NCBI GenBank assembly: GCA_021154885.1
Contig: JAJKHS010000006.1
Coordinates: forward strand, 1-64,000
Direction of reading: 5' to 3'
From: Thermoanaerobaculum sp.
GTDB taxonomy: Bacteria; Acidobacteriota; Thermoanaerobaculia; Multivoradales; UBA5704
Length of the DNA: 64,000 nucleotides
Shown here: positions 20,351 through 29,359 of the stretch, piece after piece
Layout of the letters: each line of letters begins with the position of its first letter
How positions within the stretch are numbered: the stretch's first letter is position 1
Program-made: the position numbers and the translations under genes
Notes under the pieces: model-generated
What the model was told of the DNA's origin: nothing
The model's database searches: none
What the model saw: the letters and a program-made list of their open reading frames with translations, nothing else

Positions 20351-22090
20351 ATGGCACAGGGAAACATTGACGCGCTGCGCGAGAGCGCCCTCGCGTCGCT
20401 GTCCAAGCAGTGGGAAGGGAAGAAGGCGGAGATCGTGCACGAGACGACCGACACCGTTCCCTCCTCCAAGGAGTCCATCTACCGGTTCGTCGTCCGGCCC
20501 GCCGGCGAGCCCAACGGTCCTCAATCGACGGTCGTGCTGGACGCGGCAGGCAAGCCGGTCGACTTGGCTAAGCTGTCGGCGGCGGAAGGCCGGGCCTTCT
20601 TCCCCGTCGCCGAGCACAAGGTCGAGCTGTCGGAGGCGCTGCTCGCCAGGCGCGTTTCCATCAACCCCAGGGTCAACGACGTCCACCTCTCCGAATGCGG
20701 CTTCCGGGAGACGGTCACGGTCACGATCCCGGCCCAGCCGATCGCCGAGAAGATCGACGTCTACTTCCTGGCCGACAACACCTTCAGCATGAACCTCGCG
20801 ATCGGCAACGTGCAAGGGGGGGCAACCTCGATCCTGAACGCCCTGGCGGGGACGGGCCTCGACATCCAGTTCGGCGTCGGCAACTATCACGACTTTGGCG
20901 ACCCCAGCCACTTCCAGAATCAGCAGGTCATCACCGCCAGCAAGCCGGCCGTGATCAGCGCCATCAACGCCTGGTCGGCCAACGATGGCGGCGACCTTCC
21001 GGAGGCCGCGCTGTTCGCTCTGCACGAGGTCAAGACCGTGGCGGGATGGCGCCCGGGAGCCCTGAAGTTCATCGTCTGGTTCGGAGATGCTCCGAGCCAT
21101 GAGCCGATCTGCAAGGCCGTTTGGGGCGGCTTGTTCGACATCACCCGCGCCACGGTGATCGCCGACCTCACGTCCGTGACCACGCCGGCTCAGCCCAAGG
21201 GCATCGCCGTTCTCGCCATCTCGGTCAACAGCGGCTTCAGCAGCACCGGTCTGGATGGCGCCAGCACGGATGGCTACCCCGGGTGCCCCAGCAACGGCCT
21301 TTCCAACCAGGCCACCGACATCACCACGGCCACCGGCGGCTCGCTGACGCTCGGCGTCGACCCGTCGGCCGTCGCCAACGCGATCCTCGCTGCGCTGACC
21401 ACGGCCATTCAGATCCACAACGTCAGCCTCGTGCCGTCGGGCGCGATCACCCCGTTCGTGACCGCGATCACTCCGGCCGCCGGTTACGGCCCCCTGGACC
21501 CGAGGGTCCCCCATACCCTGACCTTCGACGTCGTCTTCGAGCGCCATGGCGAAACGTGCTCGCTGCGCGACCAGGTCTTCACGGGCTCGCTCGACGTCGT
21601 GATGGATCACGTCGTGGTGGCGAGGAAGCCCACGAAGATCACCATCCCGAAATGCCGCTATCACTACGTGGCCAAGTTCGTCTGCGGCGTCAGCGAGCAG
21701 GAGAAAGAAGACTGCTGCAGCCCGGTTCGGCCCGGCCGCTATGCCACGGAGATCAACGTCTACAACGGCTACTGCTCCGACGCGGTGATCGAGAAGTACG
21801 TCACGCCCGTGGTCCTGAGAGGTGAGCCCATCGGCCGCGAGCCTCGCTTGGGCAAGGCGATGGCCCGGGACAAGATCACGCTGTCTCCACAAACGGCGAC
21901 GATGGACGACTGCTGCCGGCTCGCCGAGCTGCTCAAACAGCCGGTGACCTTGAACGGCCCGCTCACCATCGGCTTCCTGGAGATCGTCAGCAGCGTGCCG
22001 CTGACGGTGACTGCGGTCTACACGGCCTCCGGCCTCAGGGAAGAGGCCGTCAGCATCGAGGTCGAGCAGATCCACGAGACCCGCCGGTGA
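20351..22090 (+). CDS. von Willebrand factor A (integrin-beta-like) domain protein
   Basis: 579 residues with AAGGAG 6 bases before the ATG and no obvious signal peptide. A vWA domain starts IDVYFLADNTFSMNLAIGNV near 138 (metal-site DxTxS type, here DNTFS), continues with FGVGNYHDFGDPS and GDLPEAALFALHEV, and ends near 340. A C-terminal part of about 230 residues is rich in cysteine, including DCC pairs (EKEDCCSPV, MDDCCRLAE), and has beta-sandwich character. The order recalls integrin beta I domains. It probably binds another protein in a Mg-dependent way. The upstream region is array B. Function unknown. Confidence 0.75.
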   Translation: MAQGNIDALRESALASLSKQWEGKKAEIVHETTDTVPSSKESIYRFVVRPAGEPNGPQSTVVLDAAGKPVDLAKLSAAEGRAFFPVAEHKVELSEALLARRVSINPRVNDVHLSECGFRETVTVTIPAQPIAEKIDVYFLADNTFSMNLAIGNVQGGATSILNALAGTGLDIQFGVGNYHDFGDPSHFQNQQVITASKPAVISAINAWSANDGGDLPEAALFALHEVKTVAGWRPGALKFIVWFGDAPSHEPICKAVWGGLFDITRATVIADLTSVTTPAQPKGIAVLAISVNSGFSSTGLDGASTDGYPGCPSNGLSNQATDITTATGGSLTLGVDPSAVANAILAALTTAIQIHNVSLVPSGAITPFVTAITPAAGYGPLDPRVPHTLTFDVVFERHGETCSLRDQVFTGSLDVVMDHVVVARKPTKITIPKCRYHYVAKFVCGVSEQEKEDCCSPVRPGRYATEINVYNGYCSDAVIEKYVTPVVLRGEPIGREPRLGKAMARDKITLSPQTATMDDCCRLAELLKQPVTLNGPLTIGFLEIVSSVPLTVTAVYTASGLREEAVSIEVEQIHETRR

Positions 22091-22094
22091 TTTC

Positions 22095-22141
22095 ACCCCC
22101 CGCCCCTGGCAGCGCGGATGCGCGCTGCAGGGGCGGGGGTG
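22095..22141. terminator. bidirectional hairpin between convergent genes
   Basis: CACCCCC-CGCCCCT-GGCAGCGCG pairs with the complementary GCGCGCTGC-AGGGGCG-GGGGTG around a GAT loop, a stem of about 20 bp with one bulged C. There is no T-run, so it may act as a processing or attenuation block for both converging transcripts. Confidence 0.75.
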
Positions 22142-22159
22142 ACGGTTTGGGCTCCCGCT

Positions 22160-23071
22160 TCACGGCCCTGCCGGGCTGCCGAAGTCCTGCACCCAGATCA
22201 CGGTATCGCCCATGGCCGCGTTGCGCCCGACGACGACGCCGATCCCTAAGTGGGTGAAGCCGGGGAGGAGGAGGTTGTGCCGGTGGCCGGTGCTCCCCAT
22301 CCAGTTGTCCATCACCTCCCGGACGGCCACGGGACCGCGGGCGATGTTCTCGCCCACGATGCGGCCGGTGTAGCCGCTCTTGAGCGTCCGGGTCTTGGGG
22401 CTGGTCCCGTCCGGCGAGATGTGATCGTAGTAGGAGCGCACCAGCATGTCCTCGGCGTGGCGCTGGGCGGCCTCGTCGAGCCGCGCATCGCGGAGCAGCG
22501 GGGGGAGGCCGGCCGCGGCCCGCTCGGCGTTGACCCGGACGAGCATCTCCGCGCGCACCCGCTCCAGGTCGCCGAGGCCGGCGGTCTCGCGGGCGAACGA
22601 CTCGCTCTCGCGCCAGGCCAGGAAGAAGGTGTAGAGGGGGGACCCCCTGAGGTCGCTGACGCCCACCCCCAGCTCCCGGTAGTCGGGATCGAGCAGGGCG
22701 TGGAAGGTTTCGGGGAGACCGCTCTTGACCCAGGCCAGCACCTCGCCGGCGTCGCCCGGCGCCGCCGCGAACTCCTGGTGCCAGCCGTGGGCCACGTAGC
22801 CCGTCTTGCGCAGCCGCTGCTGGATCCTGGGGATGGATTTCTCGTCATAGTGGACGCCGCCCGCGTCCCGCACCTCTTCGGCGTTCTGCTGCGCCACCCG
22901 GTTCAGGGGCTCGGCCAGGGAGAGGGGGCGGGCGCCCGCCGCCGCCCGCGCCTCGTTCAGGCGGGCCAGGAACTCGTGGCGGACCTGGTCCGGGGACGGG
23001 GGACCCGCGGCGGCGGCGATCTTCGCGGCCTGGGCGGCGAAGAGCAGGAGGAGGAGCGCGGCGATCGGCAT
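22160..23071 (-). CDS. secreted protein with two CAP (SCP/PR-1) domains
   Basis: 303 residues with a signal peptide (IAALLLLLFAAQAAKIAAAA). Domain 2 (from about residue 168) is a full CAP domain: MLVRVNAERAAAGLPPL, HAEDMLVRSYYDHISPDG, GENIARG, NWMGSTGHRHNLL and FTHLGIGVV, with the histidine and glutamate cavity residues kept. Domain 1 (about 28-150) has the same outline (FLARLNEARAAAGARPL, YRELGVGVSDL) but lacks the DH...SP and GEN motifs, so it is a degenerate copy. Bacterial CAP proteins are extracellular and their activities are poorly defined. Confidence 0.85.
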   Translation of the reverse strand: MPIAALLLLLFAAQAAKIAAAAGPPSPDQVRHEFLARLNEARAAAGARPLSLAEPLNRVAQQNAEEVRDAGGVHYDEKSIPRIQQRLRKTGYVAHGWHQEFAAAPGDAGEVLAWVKSGLPETFHALLDPDYRELGVGVSDLRGSPLYTFFLAWRESESFARETAGLGDLERVRAEMLVRVNAERAAAGLPPLLRDARLDEAAQRHAEDMLVRSYYDHISPDGTSPKTRTLKSGYTGRIVGENIARGPVAVREVMDNWMGSTGHRHNLLLPGFTHLGIGVVVGRNAAMGDTVIWVQDFGSPAGP

Positions 23072-23144
23072 CCGGCAATTCTAAACGTGGTCCGCCGATT
23101 GCTTGTTCCCGGCCGCAGGCGAGTTTCCGAAAGCGAGGAGAGAG

Positions 23145-24050
23145 ATGGGGATCACGGTGCTGGTGAATCGCGGCTCGGGCACGGTCAAGAAAAAACGGCT
23201 GACCGCCGAGGGTTTGCGGGAGATGTTCCAGAAGGCCGGAACCGAGGCGGACGTCCGGCTCCTCGCCGGCGAGCAGATCGTCGACGCGGCGCGCGCGGCG
23301 GTGAAGGCCGGGGCCGAGGCGGTGGTGGCCGGGGGCGGGGATGGCACCGTCCGCGGCGTGGCCTCGGTGCTGGCCGGCGGCGAGGTTCCCCTGGGGGTCC
23401 TGCCGCTCGGGACGCTGAACCACTTCGCCACGGACCTGAAGATCCCCATCGATCTCGAGGCCGCCGTCCGCCTGATTTCGGAGGGGGAGGTCCGCGCTCT
23501 CGACGTCGGCGAGGTCAACGGCGAGATCTTCCTCAACAACTCGTCGCTCGGGTTCTACCCGCCGATCGTCCAGGCGCGCGATCAGGAGATGCGGCGCTCC
23601 AGGCACGGCAAGTGGATGGCGATGGCCATTGCCACGTTCAAGCTGCTGCCGCGGCTCTCCTCGTTGCGGCTGAAGATCTCGTCCGGCGACTGGCAGGCCG
23701 AGCGGCGGACCGAGGTCCTCTTCGTCGGCACCAGCGAGTATCAGATGAGCCTGCTGGCCCATGGCGCTCCCAACCGTCTGGAGGGCGGCGGCCAACTCTA
23801 TGTCTACCTCGCGCGCAGCCGCAGCCGCCTGGGCCTCATCGGCCTGGCGCTCGCCGGCCTGGTGCGCGACGTCAAGCAGACCCGGATGGTCGAGGACTGG
23901 CGTCTGCCCGAGCTCAAGGTCGAGGTGCGGAAGAAGCGAGCGATCCCGGTCGCCTTCGACGGCGAGGTCAGTCGGATGAAGCCCCCGCTCCTGTACCGGA
24001 AGCGCCCGCGCGATCTGCGGGTGATCCTGCCGCCGCAAGCTCCCGCTTGA
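23145..24050 (+). CDS. diacylglycerol/lipid kinase family protein
   Basis: 301 residues, with GAGGAG before the ATG. The ATP-binding loop GGGDGT is at 63-68, followed by PLGTLNHFATDL (the conserved GTxNxxA motif) and NNSSLGFYP; the C-terminal beta-sandwich ends with the AFDGE motif (here VAFDGEV) used for metal binding. This is the YegS/DgkB/LCB5 fold that phosphorylates diacylglycerol or a related lipid at the inner membrane face. The last 83 bases overlap, tail to tail, with the peptidase gene on the other strand. Confidence 0.9.
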   Translation: MGITVLVNRGSGTVKKKRLTAEGLREMFQKAGTEADVRLLAGEQIVDAARAAVKAGAEAVVAGGGDGTVRGVASVLAGGEVPLGVLPLGTLNHFATDLKIPIDLEAAVRLISEGEVRALDVGEVNGEIFLNNSSLGFYPPIVQARDQEMRRSRHGKWMAMAIATFKLLPRLSSLRLKISSGDWQAERRTEVLFVGTSEYQMSLLAHGAPNRLEGGGQLYVYLARSRSRLGLIGLALAGLVRDVKQTRMVEDWRLPELKVEVRKKRAIPVAFDGEVSRMKPPLLYRKRPRDLRVILPPQAPA

Positions 24051-26409
24051 GGAGCTCGACCGCCCGCTCCAGCACCTCGTCCCTGCCGTCGCGGATCCCC
24101 CGCAGGGTGGGGGCTACAAGGACGTCGGGCACCAGGCCGATGCGCTGGAGCTGGCGGCCGTCGGCGTGGCGCACCTCGTGGCCGCTGAAGCGGACGGAGG
24201 CGATCCCCGGCAGGGTGAACCAGGTGACGTCGCCGTTGGCTCCGGCCGTCGGGGTGCCGACGAATTTCGTGCCGTTGGCCGCCTCGAAGAGGAGCCCCAG
24301 GTGCTCGGACTGGCTGACCGTCCGCTCGTCGATCAGCAGCACGGTCTTGCCCATGTACTTCGGCGCTTCGGCGGCAGGGATCGGCTGCGCGAAGGAGACG
24401 CTGGTCTGCTCCGTCTGCTCGTCGTCGTCGCCCAGCCCTGAGACCAGCGGCCGGCGGAAGAGCGCGCCGAAGCGGGCGCCGCGAACGTTGAGCCGGGCGG
24501 CGATCGGCCAGCCGGTGAGATTGGGATAGCCGCGCATGTCGAAGACGATCCCCCGGGTGCCCTTCAGCCGTTCGAACATCGCGTCCACCTCGCCGAGGGT
24601 CAGCCGGCCGAGGTCGACATAGCCAATATCGCCGGGGTTGCCGGCCAGTATCCGGACGGTCTCGCCGATGGGCTTCGGGGTCCACGGCCCGCGCCGCAGC
24701 CGGACCGTCTTCACCCGGCCGTCCCGCCCCCGCACGGCCAGCGCCATCTGGGAGCCCTGGGGGCCGGAGAGGAGCCGGTCGGCGATCTTGCGCCGCAGCC
24801 CCGCCTCGGTGGAGGTGGCGAGGTGGCGGCGCAGCAGCTCCTCCCGGGTGGCCACCGGGATGCCGTCGAGGCTCAGCACGACGTCGCCGACCTCGACGAA
24901 TTCGCCGGCCTTGCCGGCCGCTTCACTCTCGTCCTCCTCGCCGGGCTCGGGCTCGCCGCCGGAGCTGCGGATGGCCGGATCGTCGCTCACGGCCGTGACC
25001 ACCCAGGCCCCCTCGATCCAACGGATCAGGAGCGGCAACGGGGCCTCACCGTAGAGCTGGTCGAGCGTCGGGTTGCCGGTGAGGCTGGTGTGGCCGTCGC
25101 CGGTGCGTGCCGCCATCTCCGCCATGGCCAATGCGTACTCCCGGCCGTCGCGCACCGCGATCATGCGGGCGATGAATTCCGGCAGCACGGCGTCCCACTC
25201 GCCGGCGAGCTCGATGTAGGGATGGAAGTAGTGGAAGACGTTCCAGAGGCGGAAGACGGCCAGCAACCGGTACTCGATAGACGGATCGGTCATCTCCGTG
25301 TAGGGCTTGTCGGGGCGCCCGGAGGGCTGCGGCAGAGGCTCGGGGATGGCAGGGGATGGCGCGGGCCAGCCGTCGTGGGCCAGCTTCACGGCCGCCGCGA
25401 AGGCCGCGTCGGCCTCCCCGGGTTTTCCGGAGCTCCCGGGCTGGCCGGGCACCACCTCCAGATCCGCATGCACGCCCGGCCAGCCCGGAGCCGGCACGAC
25501 CTCCGTCGTCCGTACCAGGGCCTCGAAGCCCTCGCCGAGCGCGACCGTCCGCTGCCGGACGAGCCCCTCCTCGCCGATCTTCCCCTCGGCCACGATGGCG
25601 CCCTGGCCCGCGGCCTGGAGCGCCGCGACCAGGGGCGGGATCACGGTCTCCGGGCTCACCAGGAAGACGATGCGCTGCGGCGCCGGCCCGGCCGCCGCGG
25701 CAAAGCTCTCGGGAAAGAGGGTGAGGAAACCGGAGGAGTAGCTCCCTGGCCGGCCGGGCAACTGGCTGCGATAGCCGGAGTGGAGAAGGTAGCGCTGGAG
25801 CGGAGCCGTCGCCGGCCGGCCGGGGAGCAGGCCTTCGATCTCCGACAGCAGGTACTGGGGGTAGAAAGGCCAGCCGCCCGCTCCCCGGAGGTCCACGATC
25901 ATCGTCTTCGCCTGCGGGATCTCCGCGCGCGCGGCGGCCAGCTTGCCGGCCATCTCCTCATAGGTCCTGGCGGCGTTGGGCCGGCAGTAGAGGGCGAGCA
26001 CGCCGGGCTCGATCCACCGGACGAGGGAGGCCCGGTCGTCCGGCGGCAGGCTGGCCCCGGGGTCGCCCGTGAGCACGGACCGCACGCGGGTGACCGGATC
26101 GCCCAGCGCGCCGAGCATCGTCTGCACGGCGGCGGCGTACTGGTCGGCCGTCCGGGCGGCCCGCACCCGGGGGATGGCCTGGACGAGGGCCGCGTCCCAG
26201 TCGATCTCCTGGTAGGCGAGCCAGGGGTGGAGATAGCGCACCGCCCCCCAGAGCCGGGCGAGGTGGCTGAGCCGCTCGACGGCGGCGGCCGGCTTCGCGG
26301 CGGCCGGGATGGGGACCGGCTGGGCGAGCGCGGGGGGGGCGCCGGAAGATAGGGCCAGGAGACCGAACAGGGCCGGCCAGACGGGAGCCGGAGACGGCCG
26401 GGAGATCAT
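23968..26409 (-). CDS. S41 family peptidase with a duplicated, inactive first half
   Basis: 813 residues with a signal peptide (WPALFGLLALSSGAPPALA). The second half has a normal tail-specific protease layout: helical cap (RLWNVFHYFHPYIELAGEWD), a PDZ-like part, FDMRGYPN and the nucleophile region LLIDERTVSQSEHLGLLFEA with S in VSQSE. The first half repeats the cap (RLWGAVRYLHPWLAYQEIDW) and a catalytic-like fold (MIVDLRGAGG...FLVSPETVIPPLV), but the serine position reads ETVIPPL, so it cannot be active. The start is the ATG at 26409, with a poor ribosome site. The end overlaps the lipid kinase gene by 83 bases. Confidence 0.87.
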   Translation of the reverse strand: MISRPSPAPVWPALFGLLALSSGAPPALAQPVPIPAAAKPAAAVERLSHLARLWGAVRYLHPWLAYQEIDWDAALVQAIPRVRAARTADQYAAAVQTMLGALGDPVTRVRSVLTGDPGASLPPDDRASLVRWIEPGVLALYCRPNAARTYEEMAGKLAAARAEIPQAKTMIVDLRGAGGWPFYPQYLLSEIEGLLPGRPATAPLQRYLLHSGYRSQLPGRPGSYSSGFLTLFPESFAAAAGPAPQRIVFLVSPETVIPPLVAALQAAGQGAIVAEGKIGEEGLVRQRTVALGEGFEALVRTTEVVPAPGWPGVHADLEVVPGQPGSSGKPGEADAAFAAAVKLAHDGWPAPSPAIPEPLPQPSGRPDKPYTEMTDPSIEYRLLAVFRLWNVFHYFHPYIELAGEWDAVLPEFIARMIAVRDGREYALAMAEMAARTGDGHTSLTGNPTLDQLYGEAPLPLLIRWIEGAWVVTAVSDDPAIRSSGGEPEPGEEDESEAAGKAGEFVEVGDVVLSLDGIPVATREELLRRHLATSTEAGLRRKIADRLLSGPQGSQMALAVRGRDGRVKTVRLRRGPWTPKPIGETVRILAGNPGDIGYVDLGRLTLGEVDAMFERLKGTRGIVFDMRGYPNLTGWPIAARLNVRGARFGALFRRPLVSGLGDDDEQTEQTSVSFAQPIPAAEAPKYMGKTVLLIDERTVSQSEHLGLLFEAANGTKFVGTPTAGANGDVTWFTLPGIASVRFSGHEVRHADGRQLQRIGLVPDVLVAPTLRGIRDGRDEVLERAVELLKRELAAAGSPADRAGASGTGAGASSD

Positions 26410-26499
26410 GGCCAGGGAGTGTAAGCCAGTCCCAGATGGCTGAGCCCATTTTCCGACATTGCCGGCGAGCGAATCGCCCCGTTTTTTACCGGATGGCTT

Positions 26500-26505
26500 T
26501 ATAAT
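26500..26505 (+). promoter_or_regulatory. -10 box of the matrixin gene
   Basis: A perfect TATAAT in a GC-rich context, 56 bases before the ATG. No good -35 box lies 16-18 bases upstream, so activation or another sigma may be needed. Confidence 0.4.
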
Positions 26506-26561
26506 GGTGGGATTATGGTCCCGCGGCATCCCCCCGATTCAAAACTCTAGGAGCTGTACTC

Positions 26562-29090
26562 ATGTCAAAGCGCCTCGCCCTCCTGATGATCCTCCTGCTG
26601 GCCTTGACGGCCCTCCCGGCCACGGCCACGACCGTGGTGGTGGGTACCGACGAGGACCTGTTCGACCAGGCGCCCCTGGTGCTCGAGGGCACCGTGCTCG
26701 GCTCCGCTCCCGCTCACGGCAGCCCCGCCACCGAGTACCGGGTGCGGGTCGAGCGCACTGTGAAGGGCCGGGTCACCGCCGGCGAGGTGGTGGTGCGGGT
26801 CATCGGCGGCGACGACGGCAGCGGCATGCACCTGATGGTCTGGGGCGCCCCCGCGCTGCAGACCGGCGAGCGCGCCCTGCTCTTCCTCGTCCCCCAGGCC
26901 GACGGCACCTACGGCCCCCTCCACCTGGCCCTCGGCGCCTTCCACGAGGTGCAGACGGCGGCCGGCCAGAAGGTGGCGGTCCGCGATCTGCACGACATGC
27001 AGGACGTGACCGCCGGCGCCGGGCCGGCGCGGGATTCCGTCCGCGACGCCGGGCGCTTCGCCGGCTGGCTCGCCGACCGCGCGGCCGGTCTGAAGCGGTC
27101 TGCCGACTACTTCGTCGCGCTGCCGGCATCCGAGCTGCGGCGCATCCAGGAGAAGTTCACCTATCTGGGAGGCGTGAAGTCGCGCTGGCTTCAGTTCGAC
27201 GCCGACCAGGCCGTGGGCTGGCGCAGCCAGGACTCCGGCCAGCCGGGCCTGGACGACGGCGGCGTCTCCGAGTTCCAGAGCGCCCTGGCGGCCTGGGACA
27301 CCAATCCCGGCACCAACATCAAGTACCGCTACGACGGCACGACCACCGCCACCGCCGGCTTCACCCACCCCGACGGCGTCAACGCCATCATCTTCGAAGA
27401 CCCCAACAACGAAATGCCGGGCGCCTTCACCTGCATCAGCCCCGGCCGCGGCAGCGGCATCCTGGCCATCGGCGGCGGCTGGACCCATCCGGGTGCGAAC
27501 GGCGTCGGCGTGATCACCGAGGGCGACGTCATCACCAACGACGGCGTCGGCTGCTGGTTCAACACCCCGGCGCGGGCGGCGCAGGTCTTCACCCACGAGC
27601 TCGGTCACAGCCTCGGCCTCGGCCACTCCTGCGGCGACTCCGCCAGCGGCCCCTGCGTGCCGGGCTCCCCGGAGGACGATGCCATCATGCGGGCCAACGC
27701 CCACGCCGACGAGCGCGGCGCCCGACTGGGCGACGACGACCGCGCCGGCATCCTCACCCTCTATGCCGGCGCGAACCCGCCACCTTCCACCGCGCCGGCC
27801 ACGCCGACCAGCCTGGTGGCCACCGCGACCTCGCCCACCTCGATCCAACTGACCTGGACCGACAACGCCACCAACGAGACCTCCTACCGGGTGCAGAAGA
27901 AGGAGGGCAACGGCAATTTCACGACGGCCTCGAACCTGGGCGCCAACGTCACCACGACGGTCGTCAGCAGCCTGAAACCGGGGACCGCCTACACCTTCCG
28001 CGTCGAGGCCCTCAACGGCAATTCCGCGTCGGCCTTCTCCAACCAGGTGCAAGTCACCACGCCGACCTCCGCCCAGCCGCCCGCCGCGCCGTCGGGCCTC
28101 ACGGTCACCCCGGTCTCCACCACCTCGATCCGCCTCGACTGGCAGGACAACTCGAGCAACGAGACCGGGTTCGTCCTCCAGGGGAGCTCGCCGGATGGCG
28201 CCCTCGCGCTGACGGCGGTGATCCCGGCCAACACCCAGACCTTCACCGTCACCGGGCTCAATCCCACCACGCCCTACACCTTCCGTGTCATCGCCCAGAA
28301 CGCCGCCGGCAATTCGGCCGCCTCGAACGAGGCGAGCGCCACCACCCAGGGCCTCGCCGCCGGACCCTGCGTGGCGGGACCGTCGAACCTCTGCCTCCAG
28401 AACCGCTTCCGCGTCTCCGCCCGCTGGCGTGCCAACAACACGGCCGGCAACGGCACGGCCGTTTCCCAGTCGAACCAGACCGGTCTGTTCTGGTTCTTCG
28501 ACGCCTCCAACATCGAGCTGATCGTCAAGATGATCGACGGCCGTGGCGTGAACAATTTCTTCTGGACCTTCTACGGCGGTCTCTCCGACGTGGAGTACTG
28601 GATCACCGTCACCGATACCCAGAACGGCGCCAGCAAGACCTATCACAACGATCCGGGCAGCCTCTGTGGCCTGGGCGACGTCAGCGCCTTCGCGGGTCCC
28701 TCGACCGGATCGGCGTCCGCCCCCGTCAGCGTCGAGGCCGCCGTCCCCGACAAGGCGTGCGCGGCGGGTAGCCTCTGCCTGTTCGGCGGCCGGTTCCAGG
28801 CGACCGTCACCTGGCATACCCCCGACGGCCACACCGGCGCCGGCACCCCCCTGACCCTCACCGACGTGAGCGGCATGTTCTGGTTCTTCGATCCGACCAA
28901 CGTCGAGCTGGTGGTCAAGGTGATCGACGCCCGCACCCTGAACGGCAAGTTCTGGGTCTTCTACGGCGCCCTCTCGGACGTGCAGTACGACCTGACGGTG
29001 ACCGACACGACGACCGGGTTCTCGCACACCTACCACAACAACCAGGGCAACCTCTGCGGCAAGGGGGATACGGGGACGTTCCCCGGCTGA
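26562..29090 (+). CDS. secreted matrixin-type metalloprotease with FN3 domains
   Basis: 842 residues. A signal peptide (RLALLMILLLALTALPATA) is followed by a beta-rich propeptide-like region to about 195, then the catalytic domain with zinc motif HELGHSLGLGH (H345, E346, H349, H355) and a downstream Met-turn (AIMRANAH). Two fibronectin type III domains follow (about 410-500 and 505-595; both have TSIxLxWxDNxxNE). The last 240 residues are two copies of a Cys-containing domain starting LCLxxRFxVxxxW and ending YHNxxGxLCGxGD. Such modular ends are typical of secreted acidobacterial proteases. It acts outside the cell. Confidence 0.9.
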   Translation: MSKRLALLMILLLALTALPATATTVVVGTDEDLFDQAPLVLEGTVLGSAPAHGSPATEYRVRVERTVKGRVTAGEVVVRVIGGDDGSGMHLMVWGAPALQTGERALLFLVPQADGTYGPLHLALGAFHEVQTAAGQKVAVRDLHDMQDVTAGAGPARDSVRDAGRFAGWLADRAAGLKRSADYFVALPASELRRIQEKFTYLGGVKSRWLQFDADQAVGWRSQDSGQPGLDDGGVSEFQSALAAWDTNPGTNIKYRYDGTTTATAGFTHPDGVNAIIFEDPNNEMPGAFTCISPGRGSGILAIGGGWTHPGANGVGVITEGDVITNDGVGCWFNTPARAAQVFTHELGHSLGLGHSCGDSASGPCVPGSPEDDAIMRANAHADERGARLGDDDRAGILTLYAGANPPPSTAPATPTSLVATATSPTSIQLTWTDNATNETSYRVQKKEGNGNFTTASNLGANVTTTVVSSLKPGTAYTFRVEALNGNSASAFSNQVQVTTPTSAQPPAAPSGLTVTPVSTTSIRLDWQDNSSNETGFVLQGSSPDGALALTAVIPANTQTFTVTGLNPTTPYTFRVIAQNAAGNSAASNEASATTQGLAAGPCVAGPSNLCLQNRFRVSARWRANNTAGNGTAVSQSNQTGLFWFFDASNIELIVKMIDGRGVNNFFWTFYGGLSDVEYWITVTDTQNGASKTYHNDPGSLCGLGDVSAFAGPSTGSASAPVSVEAAVPDKACAAGSLCLFGGRFQATVTWHTPDGHTGAGTPLTLTDVSGMFWFFDPTNVELVVKVIDARTLNGKFWVFYGALSDVQYDLTVTDTTTGFSHTYHNNQGNLCGKGDTGTFPG

Positions 29091-29136
29091 CGGAGAGGCT
29101 GACAGGTGTATGGCCGGTGCTACACCGGGGCCGGGG

Positions 29137-29202
29137 ACCCTCATCACCCCGGCCCTCTTCTCCCGCCCCCTCCCACCCCCTCACCGGGAGAAGAGGGAGA
29201 GG
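29137..29202 (+). repeat. REP1 dispersed palindromic repeat, copy a
   Basis: Begins ACCCTCATCACCCCGGCC and forms a hairpin CCTCTTCTCCC/GGGAGAAGAGG. Other copies: 36734 (+), 57086 (-), 58823 (+), 58910 (-). 29203-29342 holds nothing I can assign besides the ribosome region of the next gene. Confidence 0.88.
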
Positions 29203-29359
29203 TTAGTCTCAAGAAAAAGCGACAGAACGTCCTCTCCGGCGCTGGTCACGTCCTCTGGCGAGGCCGTTTCGGGGACCTTCTTTGAATGCGTGCGTCCTGT
29301 GGGAGACCTGGCATCGAGGTTGCTCCGGAATTTGGGCGTGGTATGAAAAGGAGAGAGAA

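Noticed and set aside
22250-24529. 759-codon plus-strand frame antisense to the CAP gene and running through the lipid kinase
   Set aside because: Low-complexity Gly/Arg/Ala/Val translation in the third-position shadow frame; the CAP and kinase motifs in the other frames are unmistakable.
26565-29147. 860-codon reverse frame opposite the matrixin gene
   Set aside because: Composition (Gly, Val, Arg, Asp) and exact coincidence with the matrixin gene mark it as a shadow.
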